A stretch of DNA of 64,000 nucleotides from Favolaschia claudopus (lineage: Eukaryota > Basidiomycota > Agaricomycetes > Agaricales > Mycenaceae), in the NCBI GenBank assembly GCA_037176885.1, contig JAWWNJ010000168.1, positions 434,001 to 498,000 of the forward strand, written 5' to 3'. Shown in pieces: positions 52,202-63,437 of the stretch. Within the stretch, counting starts at the first letter, position 1. Each line of letters opens with the position of its first letter. A program made the translations under genes and the position numbers. The notes beneath the pieces are model-generated. The model saw only the letters and a program-made list of their open reading frames with translations, ran no database searches and was not told where the DNA came from.

Positions 52202-53027
52202 TCAGTCCTTATAGTTGAATGTTTTACACATGACTGAGAAACAACTGATATAACATACAACTTGTCAGCCGCACTACAACAGATGAACTTGACATAGAGT
52301 CTGCACGAAGATTGCCAGGCAGCAGTCCTCTAGGGTTAGCTGAAACTGCAAATAGATGAACTGCAAGCATATTATGCCCTCTGTCGACTTTCTTCAGCAA
52401 TTGGGAGCAAGGAATCACCGAAAGTCAAGTTCGAGTGAATTGATGCCATCAGATAACACTCCCATGGTTCAACTCATTCGCGCCAATTGGGTTGTTGAGG
52501 CAAAAGAGACAAGAGCTCGGAAGTAAGAAGCGAAGGGTATTTGTGGAGGGAAAGAGGGAGGTTGGTATATGATATTTCGGTGATTTCAATTTGTGATCTA
52601 GGAAACTGATGAGTTGTTGGCTCAGATGCTCGCACGATGAATTTCGATCACGCAGGTGGCATAAACTATACTTAATTAGCAGGTATTCAAAAGCTTCACA
52701 TTGAGAACTGAATAAATGGCTTTACTCTGAATATCATTGCGGACAAGTAAGTAAATGTGAGTGGAAGTGAATGTAGGAGTGAGGATTAAAAGGAGCCTAC
52801 GGTATGTAGAGTGGAATGAAGCGATTGAACGGCTTTACCGATTGAAGGGAATACGGATAGCAAGCGAGTATACAGTACTGTGGTAAAGACTTCTTGGGAA
52901 TTAAAAGGATCATAGGATAGGCAGGAGTGAAATGGGATGGGAAATTGAGCATCGACATTTTGATGCCAGTTGAACCCGAGAAGAAGTTAGAAAGAAGAAG
53001 GGTTATGAAAGGAAATGAACTCACAGT
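52202..53027. other. Gene-poor region
   Basis: Possible gag-side remnant of the copia element at 52224-52450 but no recognisable motif. The rest shows nothing. Confidence 0.3.
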
Positions 53028-54650
53028 CTATAGCACAGTCAAATCACCGATTGCGGTCACGATTTGTGTTAACAGCCAGTCGTCCAGGGCATCTTCGAGA
53101 GTCAGCAGTTCAACAGCATTTCCCTGCTCGTCTCAAGCAGGGTAAGAGGCAGCATGCAGCTGAACCAGATGTGACAACGGGATCCACGCAGATCTAAGGC
53201 AGCTGCGGAACACAATTGCCCCTTCTGCCATGCTCGCCGCGCGCTTTGTCTCATCCATGTCGTAGTCCGTGTTGCTGGGAAGCACAAAGACAGCAGAGAT
53301 CCCTTGGTCAGTTTCAACGAACGGCGCGCCCGTGGCTGCCCATACAAACATCTGCAGGCAAAACAATGGAGAATCAATACGAGATAAAGGAACGATGGAA
53401 TGAATAGCAGGTTTGACAAGTTCAAATTGCCCAGGGCAGGGTATGCCCGTACAGGAAAAGAAACCACGAAGGACAGCAGTGTAGAACGGAGACGCGAACA
53501 GACGGCTCGGCACACCGAATTCCTGAAGCAATCCCTCGCGAGGAATAGCCTACACCTATGTGTGAGTTCCAATTAAGCTCTAGAACTCGGAACATACTTG
53601 AACTGATGCAAGTGCGCGTTGGGTGGGAAGGCTCTGTGGCAACAAGTGAGTGAACAGTTTAAAAGGACATAATATAAAATCACTTACAACCAGGCCAGGC
53701 TGAGGAAATCGTCTTCAGTGGCCTCATCGATGTATTGAGAATGGCGAAGAGAAAGGAAATGAGTTCGAGGCCAAACTCCTTCGTCCTCGGCAGTAAATTG
53801 AACTTCGGGGCGACAAATCGCTGAAAGAATCAAATTAAGTCTTGATGCGCCTTTGCTTTTCTCCTCTTCAATCTAGCCAGCGCAATGGCTATCCCGTTGG
53901 TTACGACTGCTTTAGCTATGATCCCTTTTGTGGGTGCTATTCTGTCCTCTCCAACTCGCGGCTACTCAAGACAATTGCAGTAAATCGCGATCTGTGGTTC
54001 GACATTCTGCGCGACTTTCTTGTTGAAGGCCGTGTCTGTAGAACGAGTAGTGCAGGTGTGTAATGCCAACAACCGCGCAGTCTTGCGCTCATAAGCGTCT
54101 TGTTTCGCATACACAGCATTGCGCGCTCTGAGCTGGTGGCGAAGCAGGCCAGGACCGTACCGATCAGCATATTCGTCAGAGTCGAGCTCAGATTCATCAG
54201 TTTCTGAATCTGAATCCGTGTCCGAGTCATCAGCAGGTTGACCGTCAGGGAATTCTTCAATCTTGGCGTTGGGGGCATTGGGATTGCGGTCAAGGTCAAA
54301 GCTCAGCTGGAGAGTCAATGGACGCAGCGCAGCAAACGTCGATCGCCAGAATGACGGCCATTTGAACGATAACGGAAATTGCTGCCACAGGTGCTCATTT
54401 ATCATTACCAAACTTCTTCATAAACTCGGCTGTTGAGAGGCTCTTCCATTTGGTGATAGAGTTGAGGGAGTGACAGTGAGCTTCAAGTGGCAGCACAATC
54501 CCATTGTTCATGTATTCGACCTTCTCGCGAACAGTGAGCTCTTGATTCCAGTACTTGGGCGTGAAGTAGTTGAGCGGAACACTCTCCGGATGACGTTTGA
54601 ACCAAGGTGATGGACCAGTGGAAGGATTTGGCTCCTCTTGGTTCCTGTAG
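53028..54650 (-). pseudogene. Broken multi-exon gene of an uncharacterised agaric-type family
   Basis: Pieces in order on the minus strand: YWNQELTVREKVEYMNNGIV (about 54550) ending AEFMKKFGND; an acidic stretch (DDSDTDSDSETDESELDSDE) with RARNAVYAKQDAYERKTARL; after a CTTTCAG acceptor (about 53821), RFVAPKFNLLPRTKEFGLEL and FLFAILNTSMRPLKTI; then VPSRLFASPFYTAVLRGFF, LVKPAIHSIVPLSRIDSPLF, APFVETDQGISAVFV, IPLSHLVQLHAASYP. An in-frame TGA at 53135-53133 interrupts just before a coherent end (LTLEDALDDWLLTQIVTAIG, stop at 53028). Exon phases upstream also fail to join. I recall this protein type as repeated in mushroom genomes; function unknown. Confidence 0.55.
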
Positions 54651-55329
54651 AATGATCAGTTTCAACTCCAGAAAATACAGCACCAGAACGCTGATCATGA
54701 CTCTTGGCCTGCCCATGATCGCAGAGTAGTGAGGATTGTCCAGGTTTGTCGTAAATGGCGTATTTGGCAGGCTTACAGGCTTCTCACTCTACCTATACTC
54801 TCCCCAAATATGGAAGACTACAGTAGCAAAAACCTTTGCTCTGCTTATTTAGAGTGTCTTATAATTTCAACTGTAACCAAAAATTGTGCACTGCAAAGCA
54901 GATGATAAAGGCTCGCAAAACAACGAAGCCGAAAATACTGATGAACTCGATCTTGCTGCACGTGAGTGGTCAGTTTTTCAACCGTCCGCACCGTCCATGT
55001 GCAGCGTCATCAGGCTTGCAACCAACAGCGCAAATTCAACCGATGATATTGAAGTTGTCATTGTTAGACGTTAGGGCGTATGTAACGGAAATGCGCCGTC
55101 ATGATGTGCTTGTATTCAGGCACGTATTATTTATTCATTTATCCTTACCTCTCTTCTCTTATGCCACGTCTATGCGCTATGCCCGCCATGCCGGTCTCTA
55201 TCTTTGTTGTATCAGATCTTCGCAGTTCTGTAGTATGAATACCTGTGACATTAGTAGATAGGTTTTCTTCGGGTTAATCTAGCACTTACAACAGCTCTTC
55301 TTTGGTATAACAGAACCTCAAGTCCGATT
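54651..55329. other. Gene-poor region
   Basis: Upstream flank of the broken gene. Short frames only, no recognisable domain. Confidence 0.35.
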
Positions 55330-55515
55330 TCTGTCCACAAACACCTCTTTAATAGTTTATAGTTTATTCACGAAAGCCTCTTACTCATGCTGGCCTTTTG
55401 ACATGTTTTTATAAGTCCCAAGTAATACTCTTCTTATGGTGCCTTTAATCGGAACACAGAGATGTATTGCTCTTTTAATACATTATTAACACTTGAACCG
55501 AAATTGAATAATTTC
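55330..55515 (-). repeat. LTR-like repeat, family R4, copy 2
   Basis: The reverse complement matches 35405-35470 and 35650-35790 with an internal deletion; shared text includes CTTGGGACTTATAA and AAGAGGCTTTC. Confidence 0.6.
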
Positions 55516-55539
55516 AGCCGTGGCCAAATAAAAAGTCTA

Positions 55540-56075
55540 TCAACGTTCTGAATGCTCCCTCTCCGTGTCTCCACGTCACTCTCCTCAATTTGAACCCGGA
55601 ATTTTCCGTCTTGCGGCTCATTAAATTGGAGTCACAGCAGTGTATCAATGTTGTAATCTCAAACTCCCTGTTCGCCGTTAAAAGGCTCTGATTGGCAAAG
55701 CTTTTCTCCTCACATATGTTTATCGATTCTGGCCAGTGTCTCGTCTCATTCTCCTCCACTATGTCAACCTTCCTCCTTCTCGGTTTTATGGCTCTTGCTG
55801 CGGAAAGTGCGTTGCCGCTCAAGTTCCTGGAGCTACCTATACTTGCCACTAGAATCACTATTTTACCTCTCTCAAGACACTCTCTGACAATGAGACAAAC
55901 GTTTCTGGCTGCGCTGCAACTTTGCACATCTACTTTACGGCCAGCATTGCTCCACTCCCCAACAATACACTGGCCTATGTGGTCGCCAAAGCTTCCGCTC
56001 CAGTTGGTCAACCAGTCGAGCTTGATGCTTTCCAAGTCTCCGTTGTTCCAGGAAATCCTAACAATGTAAATTATA
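55540..56075 (+). pseudogene. Coding-like fragment with secreted/beta-strand-like text, unrecognised
   Basis: Two frames give coherent text: LSDNETNVSGCAATLHIYF with PNNTLAYVVAKASAPVGQPV (55865-56050), and upstream LHVTLLNLNPEFSVLRLIKL (about 55575). They are not in one frame and stops intervene. Probably a decayed gene; no family assigned. Confidence 0.25.
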
Positions 56076-57899
56076 ATGTACATTAGGCTTATCATCAGAA
56101 CTGATACTCTACAAAACATGAAGTCCCCAACTGCCCCAAACTTCGCTTATGAATACTCAGCTGCCCATGTAAACATAATCTTTATCACGTTGTGAGTAAG
56201 ACTTAACCTGAAGTGCTCTGCTTCAAGTTAACTTTAAACTGGACTTGTTTGAACACAGAATTGGTTGATGCAATGTAGCAAACTCGACAAACTAAGGCCA
56301 ACTCTCACGCAGGACGCAATTAATTGTAAGATCATTTTTTTCATTGCTGTGTGTAGGAATTTGATCTAGCGTCTTCGCAGGCCCTACCTGTAGAAATGTG
56401 TCAATGCCACTGAACATCAAGTGGACTTTGCCTGAGAATGGACTTGAGAAGGCAGAGGCATCGGGGCACGTAAGGTAAAACAACGCAAAGAGATCCCCTT
56501 GAAGCGGGGCAAAGAATACAAGCGTCAACAAGGGCGCAGTGACAAGAAGACCGCAAGGGAGATGAATAAGGGTATAGTTGCAGCTTGAATCAGCTTTCAT
56601 TTGTGTATTGTGCGGCCTCTCTGTGTTGCTAGGCATGCCTCTTTGTATACTTGACACAGAATTGAAAATGTGATCTACGTGAAAAGCAGCAACCATACAG
56701 ACTGCCATCAACTGATATTTATGAGGCAAGATATTCCAGACTCGCGAGTTGTCCAAGGATGAATGACAGTGAAGAACAGGCGGGCAAAATCGAGTTCGGG
56801 GCAGCTCGTTGATTTAGCTGATGGGTGGTATTGCAATCTATCTTTTAGTAAGCAAAATAGTAAGTGTAGTAGTACAACAGAGGACACGTAGTAGTGAGGA
56901 AAAAAAGAGGCAGTCCATCCTCCCTACGTGTCCATCATATCGACGGTCCTCCAGCAATTTCGGAAGGGTTGGCAGCGATCCAGGTATCCTCCATTCAGGT
57001 AGAAATGGCGTCTGGGACGAGTTGGTGACCACAGCTCCCACTTCTTTTCCTTCTGCTTGACCACCCTCGAATAGACCGTCGGGATTCGTCATAGCTCGAA
57101 TCTCATCCCCGAATAGACTTCTGGGCTGTCGTAGTAGCCCGCTGCGCAGTTCTGGCGAGCCGCTCGTAAATAGAGCGGGAAGAGGGGGTCGCTATCCGAA
57201 GAGGTTGCCATATTGTCGGAATTCTTGAAGAAAAGGCCGCAGTCGAGATCGCGTCGAAACACGCGTCAGGACCAGGCTAGGGGCAGGCAAAGAGGAAGGC
57301 GGTAAAGAAGAGAGGCGGTAGTCGGAAAGTCGATTTGTAGTAATAGAAAGATGCTCTGCAGGGATCGTGTTGAAACACGTCCTAGCGAGGTGGAAGGAAA
57401 GAAGAAAGAGTACGAAAAGTTCCAAGTACAAATTCCCACGTACATACAGTTTCGGCCAACATGTCCCTAATTTATGTGGAATTTAAGTATTCACGCCTGA
57501 GTTCTGGAGCGTTTATAAGGTCCAGCTCGGAGACCCAAGGGTCGTCCGCTGGTCCATATCTCTGCCACAGCACTTTGAACATCTTTTGATTTCCCTTTGA
57601 CGCGACAGCATTTTATGACCCAGAATCGAATCGCTTCCTTCTTCCGTGGCTACAAGGTAGTGCGTTGCTCTGAGGGACTGACTACAGGATCGCCCTCCGG
57701 ATTCAGCAGCCCCCGCTGCACCGCGCGGGTGATATTCCTAGCAGCAAGATGTTGTGCGTATTGCTGTGTACGCTCGAAACATCTGTTTGATGGTAGCGTC
57801 TAGTATCTCTGTCTGCCCGTCCTTGAGCCACCATGGAGCGCAACAACATGGTTGCTTAGTACTGGTGCAAATGTAGCATTCGCCATTACGGGGCTTCGC
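56076..57899. other. Gene-poor region
   Basis: Open minus frames at 56292-56756 and 56838-57190 are weakly coding-like (PFLPEWRIPGSLPTLPKLLE) but unrecognised. A minus frame at about 57580-57800 reads ERTQQYAQHLAARNITRAVQ, a plausible helical remnant. Confidence 0.35.
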
Positions 57900-59694
57900 T
57901 GTAACGACTGGCCATTTTTGCGCGTTATATCTGGCTATTTTAAGTCAAGTGCGGCCCTAAACACCCCCAACTACCCGCCACGACTATAGTCTTACTCGAC
58001 TATCAATAGGAAGTCAGTACCTCTGTTGGTGACACTAAGGAGGGTCAAAGTGAGCTCCGAGCTGTTGACCGTAAAAAACCCATCACAGGAGAAAGGCCTT
58101 ATAATAATAGCCTACTGCAGTACTATGGATCTGTTCCATAACAGAACCCTCAGAAGAGTGACGAAGAGTCAAGTACTTGTGTACTACGGACTTAGACGAA
58201 GGTCTACAAGGATGTAGAAGGCGCCGCGGTGGACATCAGAGTCAAATGACAGATGCCGCGGGCTGCCGACTATAAATAGACAGCTGGAACAGCGGAAAGG
58301 GATCTCATACAGGAGATGCCGGTGCCAGGATCAAAAGGCAGAGATATGGCAAGACATGAGGTCTTTGACAGGAGTGATGATGGTGTGATGCTGAAGCCGA
58401 ACAAGTGCGGCAACTTCATTAGAAATCTATTTCTATATTGGAGTCAGCGCGGATGACTTGGTGGCTTGATAAATTGGACAACAGACAGAGTCCGTGATAT
58501 TGCGAGTGAATTGGAATGTCCCAAGAATAGTCTTAGGAGTTAGTAGAGGCGTTGATGGCACCACCGGAAGGGTTGCCGCAAGTGACAGATTGACGGGATC
58601 ACCAATGATGGTGTTCCGCGGGCTTCCGCAATTCAGTGATTCAACCGTGAGAGTCATAACTGCTGACTTTCTACCGTTGGATCGACAAGCCAAGAGGCTG
58701 CCGAAGGTCCTCCGGGACACCCAAATACCAATATACCATCTCTCTACTCAATTGGATCGACATTGCTTACTCTGTACTATTTATGTGATGTATTTCTTGG
58801 CATTAGTATAAAAGGACCTGTATTTCTCGTTGAGCTGGAGGACATCGCGCTCAGTCTATTGGACAGCGTTGGTGAACTCAGGCAGCAACATAGAGGGCAC
58901 ATATAAGATATTGTCTACTCGTTTGTCTTAATAGAAACTGTGTTGAAGTTCAAGTCAAGTGTGAATCCTAAGCATTTGTTTCGAGAGTGTTCACCCGCGG
59001 AGGCTTCGCCTTTTGAGTAGCTTTGTCCGTGGTACTAGTGTGCTAGGAACTGCCTGCCTCTATAACCCGCGGACTGTCTATTGCGATTGTGAGGATACAT
59101 GTGCTCAAGAGTGAACTAGTATCTCCCTGAGTCTGAAGAGAGTGGAACTGTCCATCTGCTAAAGCATTGCGTTGGAACTGCTGGCGTATAACCTGAAGAG
59201 ATCTGATTAGTCCTCTTCTGAAAGACTTGTGCTATATAAAGGAGTGTCAAAACGTTCCTGGAACTTGGAGGTTCAGGTCTATAGTACAACTGGTGCTATA
59301 AGAATTGTACAGTCTGCCGCGGAAACTGTCTGTGGTCATACTTTCAATCTCGCCCTGATATTCAACTTGGTTGGTATCTTGTATCCTACTGTTTTATAGT
59401 TTCCTATTCTTAGGAAAGGTCCGCGGACGGAATCACTTCCATCTACGGTGTGTGAGAGCGTGTTTTGTGCAAGGTTCTGCTTGCAAGTCGACTTATATCC
59501 TCGTCACTGAGACATCTGGATTTCGGATCGAACCCCACGAACTCTTCGAGAGACATTTGAGTGTATCTTGTTGAGATATTTGTGTTGTAGTGTTGTGTGT
59601 GTTGGTTGATTGTGTTATATATATATTTTGGTGGTAGATTCTCTGCTGCGCTATATTTAGCACTTTGTCGATATATTCAAGTGTCAGCGTTACA
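57900..59694 (+). repeat. Long 5' LTR (about 1.8 kb) of Ty3-like element
   Basis: Begins TGTAACG (57900-57906) and ends CGTTACA (59688-59694), a perfect 7-bp terminal inverted repeat. A TATA box (TATAAAAGG, about 58807) is followed by transcript-like sequence. The end lies about 530 bp before a Gag-like ATG at 60222, as expected. The primer site is not clear; TGCAGCCCACCGCG follows by 2 bp. The partner LTR lies outside the window. Confidence 0.7.
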
Positions 59695-60221
59695 TCTGCA
59701 GCCCACCGCGAGGGGTTCGGAGGTAATTTGTTGATAAAACAAAACACGTTGCTGTAGTTGGGAGAGTCTAGAGAAGGGACTTTCCTGGGTTGTCGAGAAT
59801 TCCAGCCCAAACACACCCTCGTACTAGAAAGACGTCGAGGAAGAGCAGACATCAGCGCAGCCCGTCTCCATTAAATACAGGAGCAGGTGCCAGAAGTTTG
59901 CTAGAGCAAGCCAGGGTTGCCTTACAAGAACCCGCTCAAAACGTCGACTTCAAGGAACAGTCTTATACCCGAGTCTGTAAATTGGGAGCATCGGCGTCTG
60001 GCAGAAAACCGCGTACGACCAAAAAATTCCAGTACAGGACGGTCCGTCTAGTTCGTCACCAGTTAAGAGAAGAAGGAGAGCGCGTTCCGCGGAAGCTATA
60101 AATACTTCTGCAGCATTACCCTTTGAGGGACACGCAATCCACTCGGACAGCGAGATATCTGATCATTTGAATCAGACCATCGAGGCTATTTCGAACTCCG
60201 AACCCCCCACAAACAAACACT

Positions 60222-61320
60222 ATGGCTACCTACGATGAAATTGATAAGACCAAGATCCCTGATGTATTTGGGAGACATAACCTGAAATTCGATGACGAAA
60301 CAGGGGACTTGCCCAAGTACTTGGAAGGGATTGATGATCTTATTGCGAAGCAGGGAAATCTTAGTGAGCATTCAAAGAAGTGGCTAGCACACCACTATGC
60401 GAACAGTAAAGTTGCAGAAAGAATGGCAGGCTTTGCCCACCTATACGAATGGAACGTATGAGGAATGGAAAGCGGAGTTGATGGATGCTTATCCTGAAGT
60501 TCGTGCAGTAGAGAAAGGTTCCCGCGCGGGCTGGGCATCTTTCTTGAAACAGTATTCAGACCGTCCGGTGAGAATAGACGAGGAAGTTGAATTTGCCAAC
60601 TATTGTCGAAATTTCCGCGGACGAGTTGCAGTGATGAACAAGGACCGAGAGATGCTCTCAAGGCACGAGTTGCGCAAGACTTTTTGAAGGGTATTCATCC
60701 GACCTTCAAGGAGACTCTCTGCGCTATCGTGCTGGCCAGAAGTCCGACGGAACTTGCATTGTACCAGCGAGCAAAAGCTGAATATGAAGCTGTGGCTGCG
60801 AACAAAGGGAAGGCCTATAAACTGGCCTACACTCACCCTGACGACCTGTACGAATGGGCAGACTTTGAGGAGATTTTGAAGTCGTTGATCAAAAGTAATG
60901 ACTCTATTTTCTTCACAACTCCCTCGGATACAAAAAGAAAGGCTGTTCTATTTGCGGGAAGTTCGGAAGGAAGTGATGAAGCTGCCAAGTTGAAAGCTAG
61001 ATTGGACAAGCTAGAGGCTGACTCCAAGGCTAGGGAGGAAAAGATCCTCCAGGCGAACAAGGATATAAAGGATAAAAATGGAAGAGACTCTTGCGAGCCA
61101 TTTGGATAAGTTTGTAACAAACCAAAAACAAACTATGTCCAAGATGCAAGAAGCCTTGGAAAAAGGAAACTCTAACTATCCTACTCGCCCAGCAGAGAGA
61201 AGAGAGTACGGGCCAGGACAGGCCTCCTCTCAGAGATGGCAGGCCAACGGGCTGTTATTATTGTTGGGATCCGGCACACTATGTTGCAGAGTGCAAGCAC
61301 AGAAGGGATGATATTACTGG
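60222..61320 (+). pseudogene. gag: Ty3-like gag broken by frameshifts
   Basis: ATG 60222 opens MATYDEIDKTKIPDVFG and LPKYLEGIDDLIAKQG. The protein continues in a second frame from about 60424 (ALPTYTNGTYEEWKAELMDA, EVEFANYCRNFRGRV) and a third from about 60650 (LKARVAQDFLKGIHPTF, LYQRAKAEYEAVAANKG, a Lys/Glu coiled coil to 61109). Yet another frame has the zinc knuckle CYYCWDPAHYVAEC (CX2CX4HX4C) near 61250-61300. Each shift shows loss of function. This is Gag of the element whose LTR ends at 59694. Confidence 0.75.
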
Positions 61321-61463
61321 GGGCCTGTTAATCTTGAAAGAAGGACATATGTTCTTCTATGATGGAAAGGCTTTGCCGCGGGAACCCAGAATAAGAGTTA
61401 CATGACCAAAGTGCGGGACTACTATAATAATCGCACTCAGAGTTATTATAACGAAAGAGGCTT

Positions 61464-62186
61464 TTGAGTATTATTATGCTAGTGACCCCTGCGTCGTCCT
61501 CCTCTCAGTCGTTCACCAGCGAGTCGAAAGAAGCATCAACTTCTTCTGCGACCGAGGACAGACTGGACAAGATTGAGGAGTCTGTTTCAAAAATAGCGCA
61601 GTTTATAAAACAGAAAAACCAACAAAAAGAAACAGTAGCCGAGAGAGATAATGGGAAGGAGCCCATTAAGCCAGCCAGAGAGAATAGAGTTGAAGTGTTG
61701 CTACCGAAGCGTACTACTCAACCTGCGAGGAAAGTTACCGTTGAAGAAGTCAGTGATTCTGAGGACGAGTCGGTTGGTGTCAGAAATAAAAATCAGAAGG
61801 AAGAACTTCCGTTCAAGGACGTGAAACCTCTGTCTGACCCTCCCGTACGACCCGTGTTCCCGCGAAAACCAGCAGAGGAGCAACATGGCCAAGGGTCATC
61901 AGGTTCACGAAGAACAAGAGTGCCTAAAGATACTCAGCGGCGAGACAAAGCTACCGCGGAGATCGCAGACGCTATTCGGGAGACTGTGATACCAGTCAAA
62001 ATAGGCACATTGCTGGATAGTAACGAGATGCTCCGGAAAACTCTTGAGATTGGGGGTCCGCGGAAGAACAAAGCTAAATTTATGAAGACTACTTCTGGTG
62101 ATATTGTTCCGACCAAGGTGCACAACTTCGTCGTCCAAAGGGTGCCTGAGGATGAAGACTCAGACCTCGGAGAGCCCTGCGGATGA
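61464..62186 (+). CDS. Gag-protease linker ORF, charged
   Basis: A 240-residue open frame: a Ser/Thr-rich start, a coiled coil (RLDKIEESVSKIAQFIKQK), acidic VEEVSDSEDES, basic KDTQRRDKATAEIADAIRE and IGTLLDSNEMLRKTLEIGG. This helical VKIGTLLD-type segment often precedes the protease in this element group. It ends in a stop at 62186, just before the protease in another frame, so it is a fragment of the former gag-pro ORF. Confidence 0.55.
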   Translation: MSIIMLVTPASSSSQSFTSESKEASTSSATEDRLDKIEESVSKIAQFIKQKNQQKETVAERDNGKEPIKPARENRVEVLLPKRTTQPARKVTVEEVSDSEDESVGVRNKNQKEELPFKDVKPLSDPPVRPVFPRKPAEEQHGQGSSGSRRTRVPKDTQRRDKATAEIADAIRETVIPVKIGTLLDSNEMLRKTLEIGGPRKNKAKFMKTTSGDIVPTKVHNFVVQRVPEDEDSDLGEPCG

Positions 62187-62275
62187 TGAAAGTGAGGCAG
62201 AGGATAACGTTCGTGTTGAGACAACGACTTGTGAAGTTGTAGATGAGGATGGAAAGACTGTGTCGGTGTTGATGT

Positions 62276-62815
62276 TTGACACGTTCCCTGAATTGGTTAC
62301 CTCCAATGATCATGATTTACCGGAGGCTACCAGAGGGAGAAAAAGCGAAAGCTGTTAAAGTCCCGTCCGCGGGCTCCTCTGCAAAGCTCAGATGCATTCA
62401 TCCGTCGGTGAATGGCAAGTATGTGGAAGCCATTACGGATAGTGGGTCGCAGATTGTATCAATGAATGCCCAGTTGGCCAAGGAAATTGGTTTGACTTGG
62501 AATCCAAATATAGTCTGTGAGATGGTTGCTGCGAATAGCCAGATACAGTCCACTTTGGGCTTGGCTATGAATGTGCCTTTTAATTTTGAAGGGATAGTGA
62601 TGCACCTTCAAGTTCATATTATTGACGAAGTGCCTTATGAAGTCCTTCTGGGACGCCCTTTCGAAATTTTGTCAGAAGCGATATTTGCGAGTAAACGGAC
62701 CGGCGAAGTCGAGATTACTATTACGGATCCGCGCACAGGGAATAAAAATACCTTTGCAACCTCTCAGCGGGGGATCAAAATACCTTTGCAACCTCTCAGC
62801 GGGGGATCAAAATAG
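62276..62815 (+). pseudogene. Retroviral-type aspartic protease, frame ended by a 32-bp duplication
   Basis: Residues 50-160 of this frame hold the protease: YVEAITDSGSQIVSMNAQLA with the catalytic DSG, then a flap region and the second motif PYEVLLGRPFEILSEA. After GNKNTFATSQRGIK the coding frame is lost because a 32-bp unit is tandemly duplicated at about 62752-62815. The protease core itself looks intact. Confidence 0.75.
62747..62815. repeat. 32-bp tandem duplication in gag-protease
   Basis: The unit starting AAAATACCTTTGCAACCTCT and ending GGGGGATC occurs twice back to back. Since 32 is not a multiple of three, the downstream frame shifts. Confidence 0.9.
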
Positions 62816-63437
62816 ATCGAGACACAGGAAAACCATTCCAGACTGCTCCCGCGGAGTCCAAACCGGATTTTTGCAGGTCTTTGAGGAACTCAAAGATGGG
62901 GGAGAAGTAATGGCCGCGTTTGAGTACAATGACAACGGGAGTTGGTGTGTACAGGATATGGTTTACCAAAAGACGGAGACGTGGTTTCGCAGGATGATCG
63001 GACAATGGCGTATTTATTGGCGTCTAGAGACGCATTTGGAGGCGACAAGAATGCCAGCGTATTGTTGAATCAATTCGCAGGGCAGGTAGAGAAAGATAAA
63101 GGCACAGATGTCTTCTTGTTCACGGAATCTGGAAGCCCGAGAAAATCAAACCGTGGAAAGCAAGCACCTTATCCAGGTGATAGCTCGGCTAAGTCTGCTT
63201 TTGCCTACATGGAGCGAGATTCCCGCGTGAATGATGATAAAAATAGTTCCGCGGAGGCGGCGGACCGAGGTCCGAAGGTGAACCGTAGAAAGCGAAAATA
63301 CAAGAAGAAAAAGAAGAAGAAGAAGTCTAAGAAGACTTCGACGGCAGGGGAGCAAAGACGGTCCCTGCTGCTAAGGGGAAGCTGAATTTTGAAGTACCGG
63401 TGCCGGAAGTACCAAGAGAGCATTTATTTTTGGAAAT
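62816..63437 (+). pseudogene. Broken region between protease and RT
   Basis: Frames at 62830-63068 and 62942-63385 carry pieces typical of the stretch before RT in this group, including NDNGSWCVQDMVYQK-like text, and a Lys-rich run (KKKKKKKSKKTS, about 63310). The frames alternate, so it is not translatable as one protein. Confidence 0.5.
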
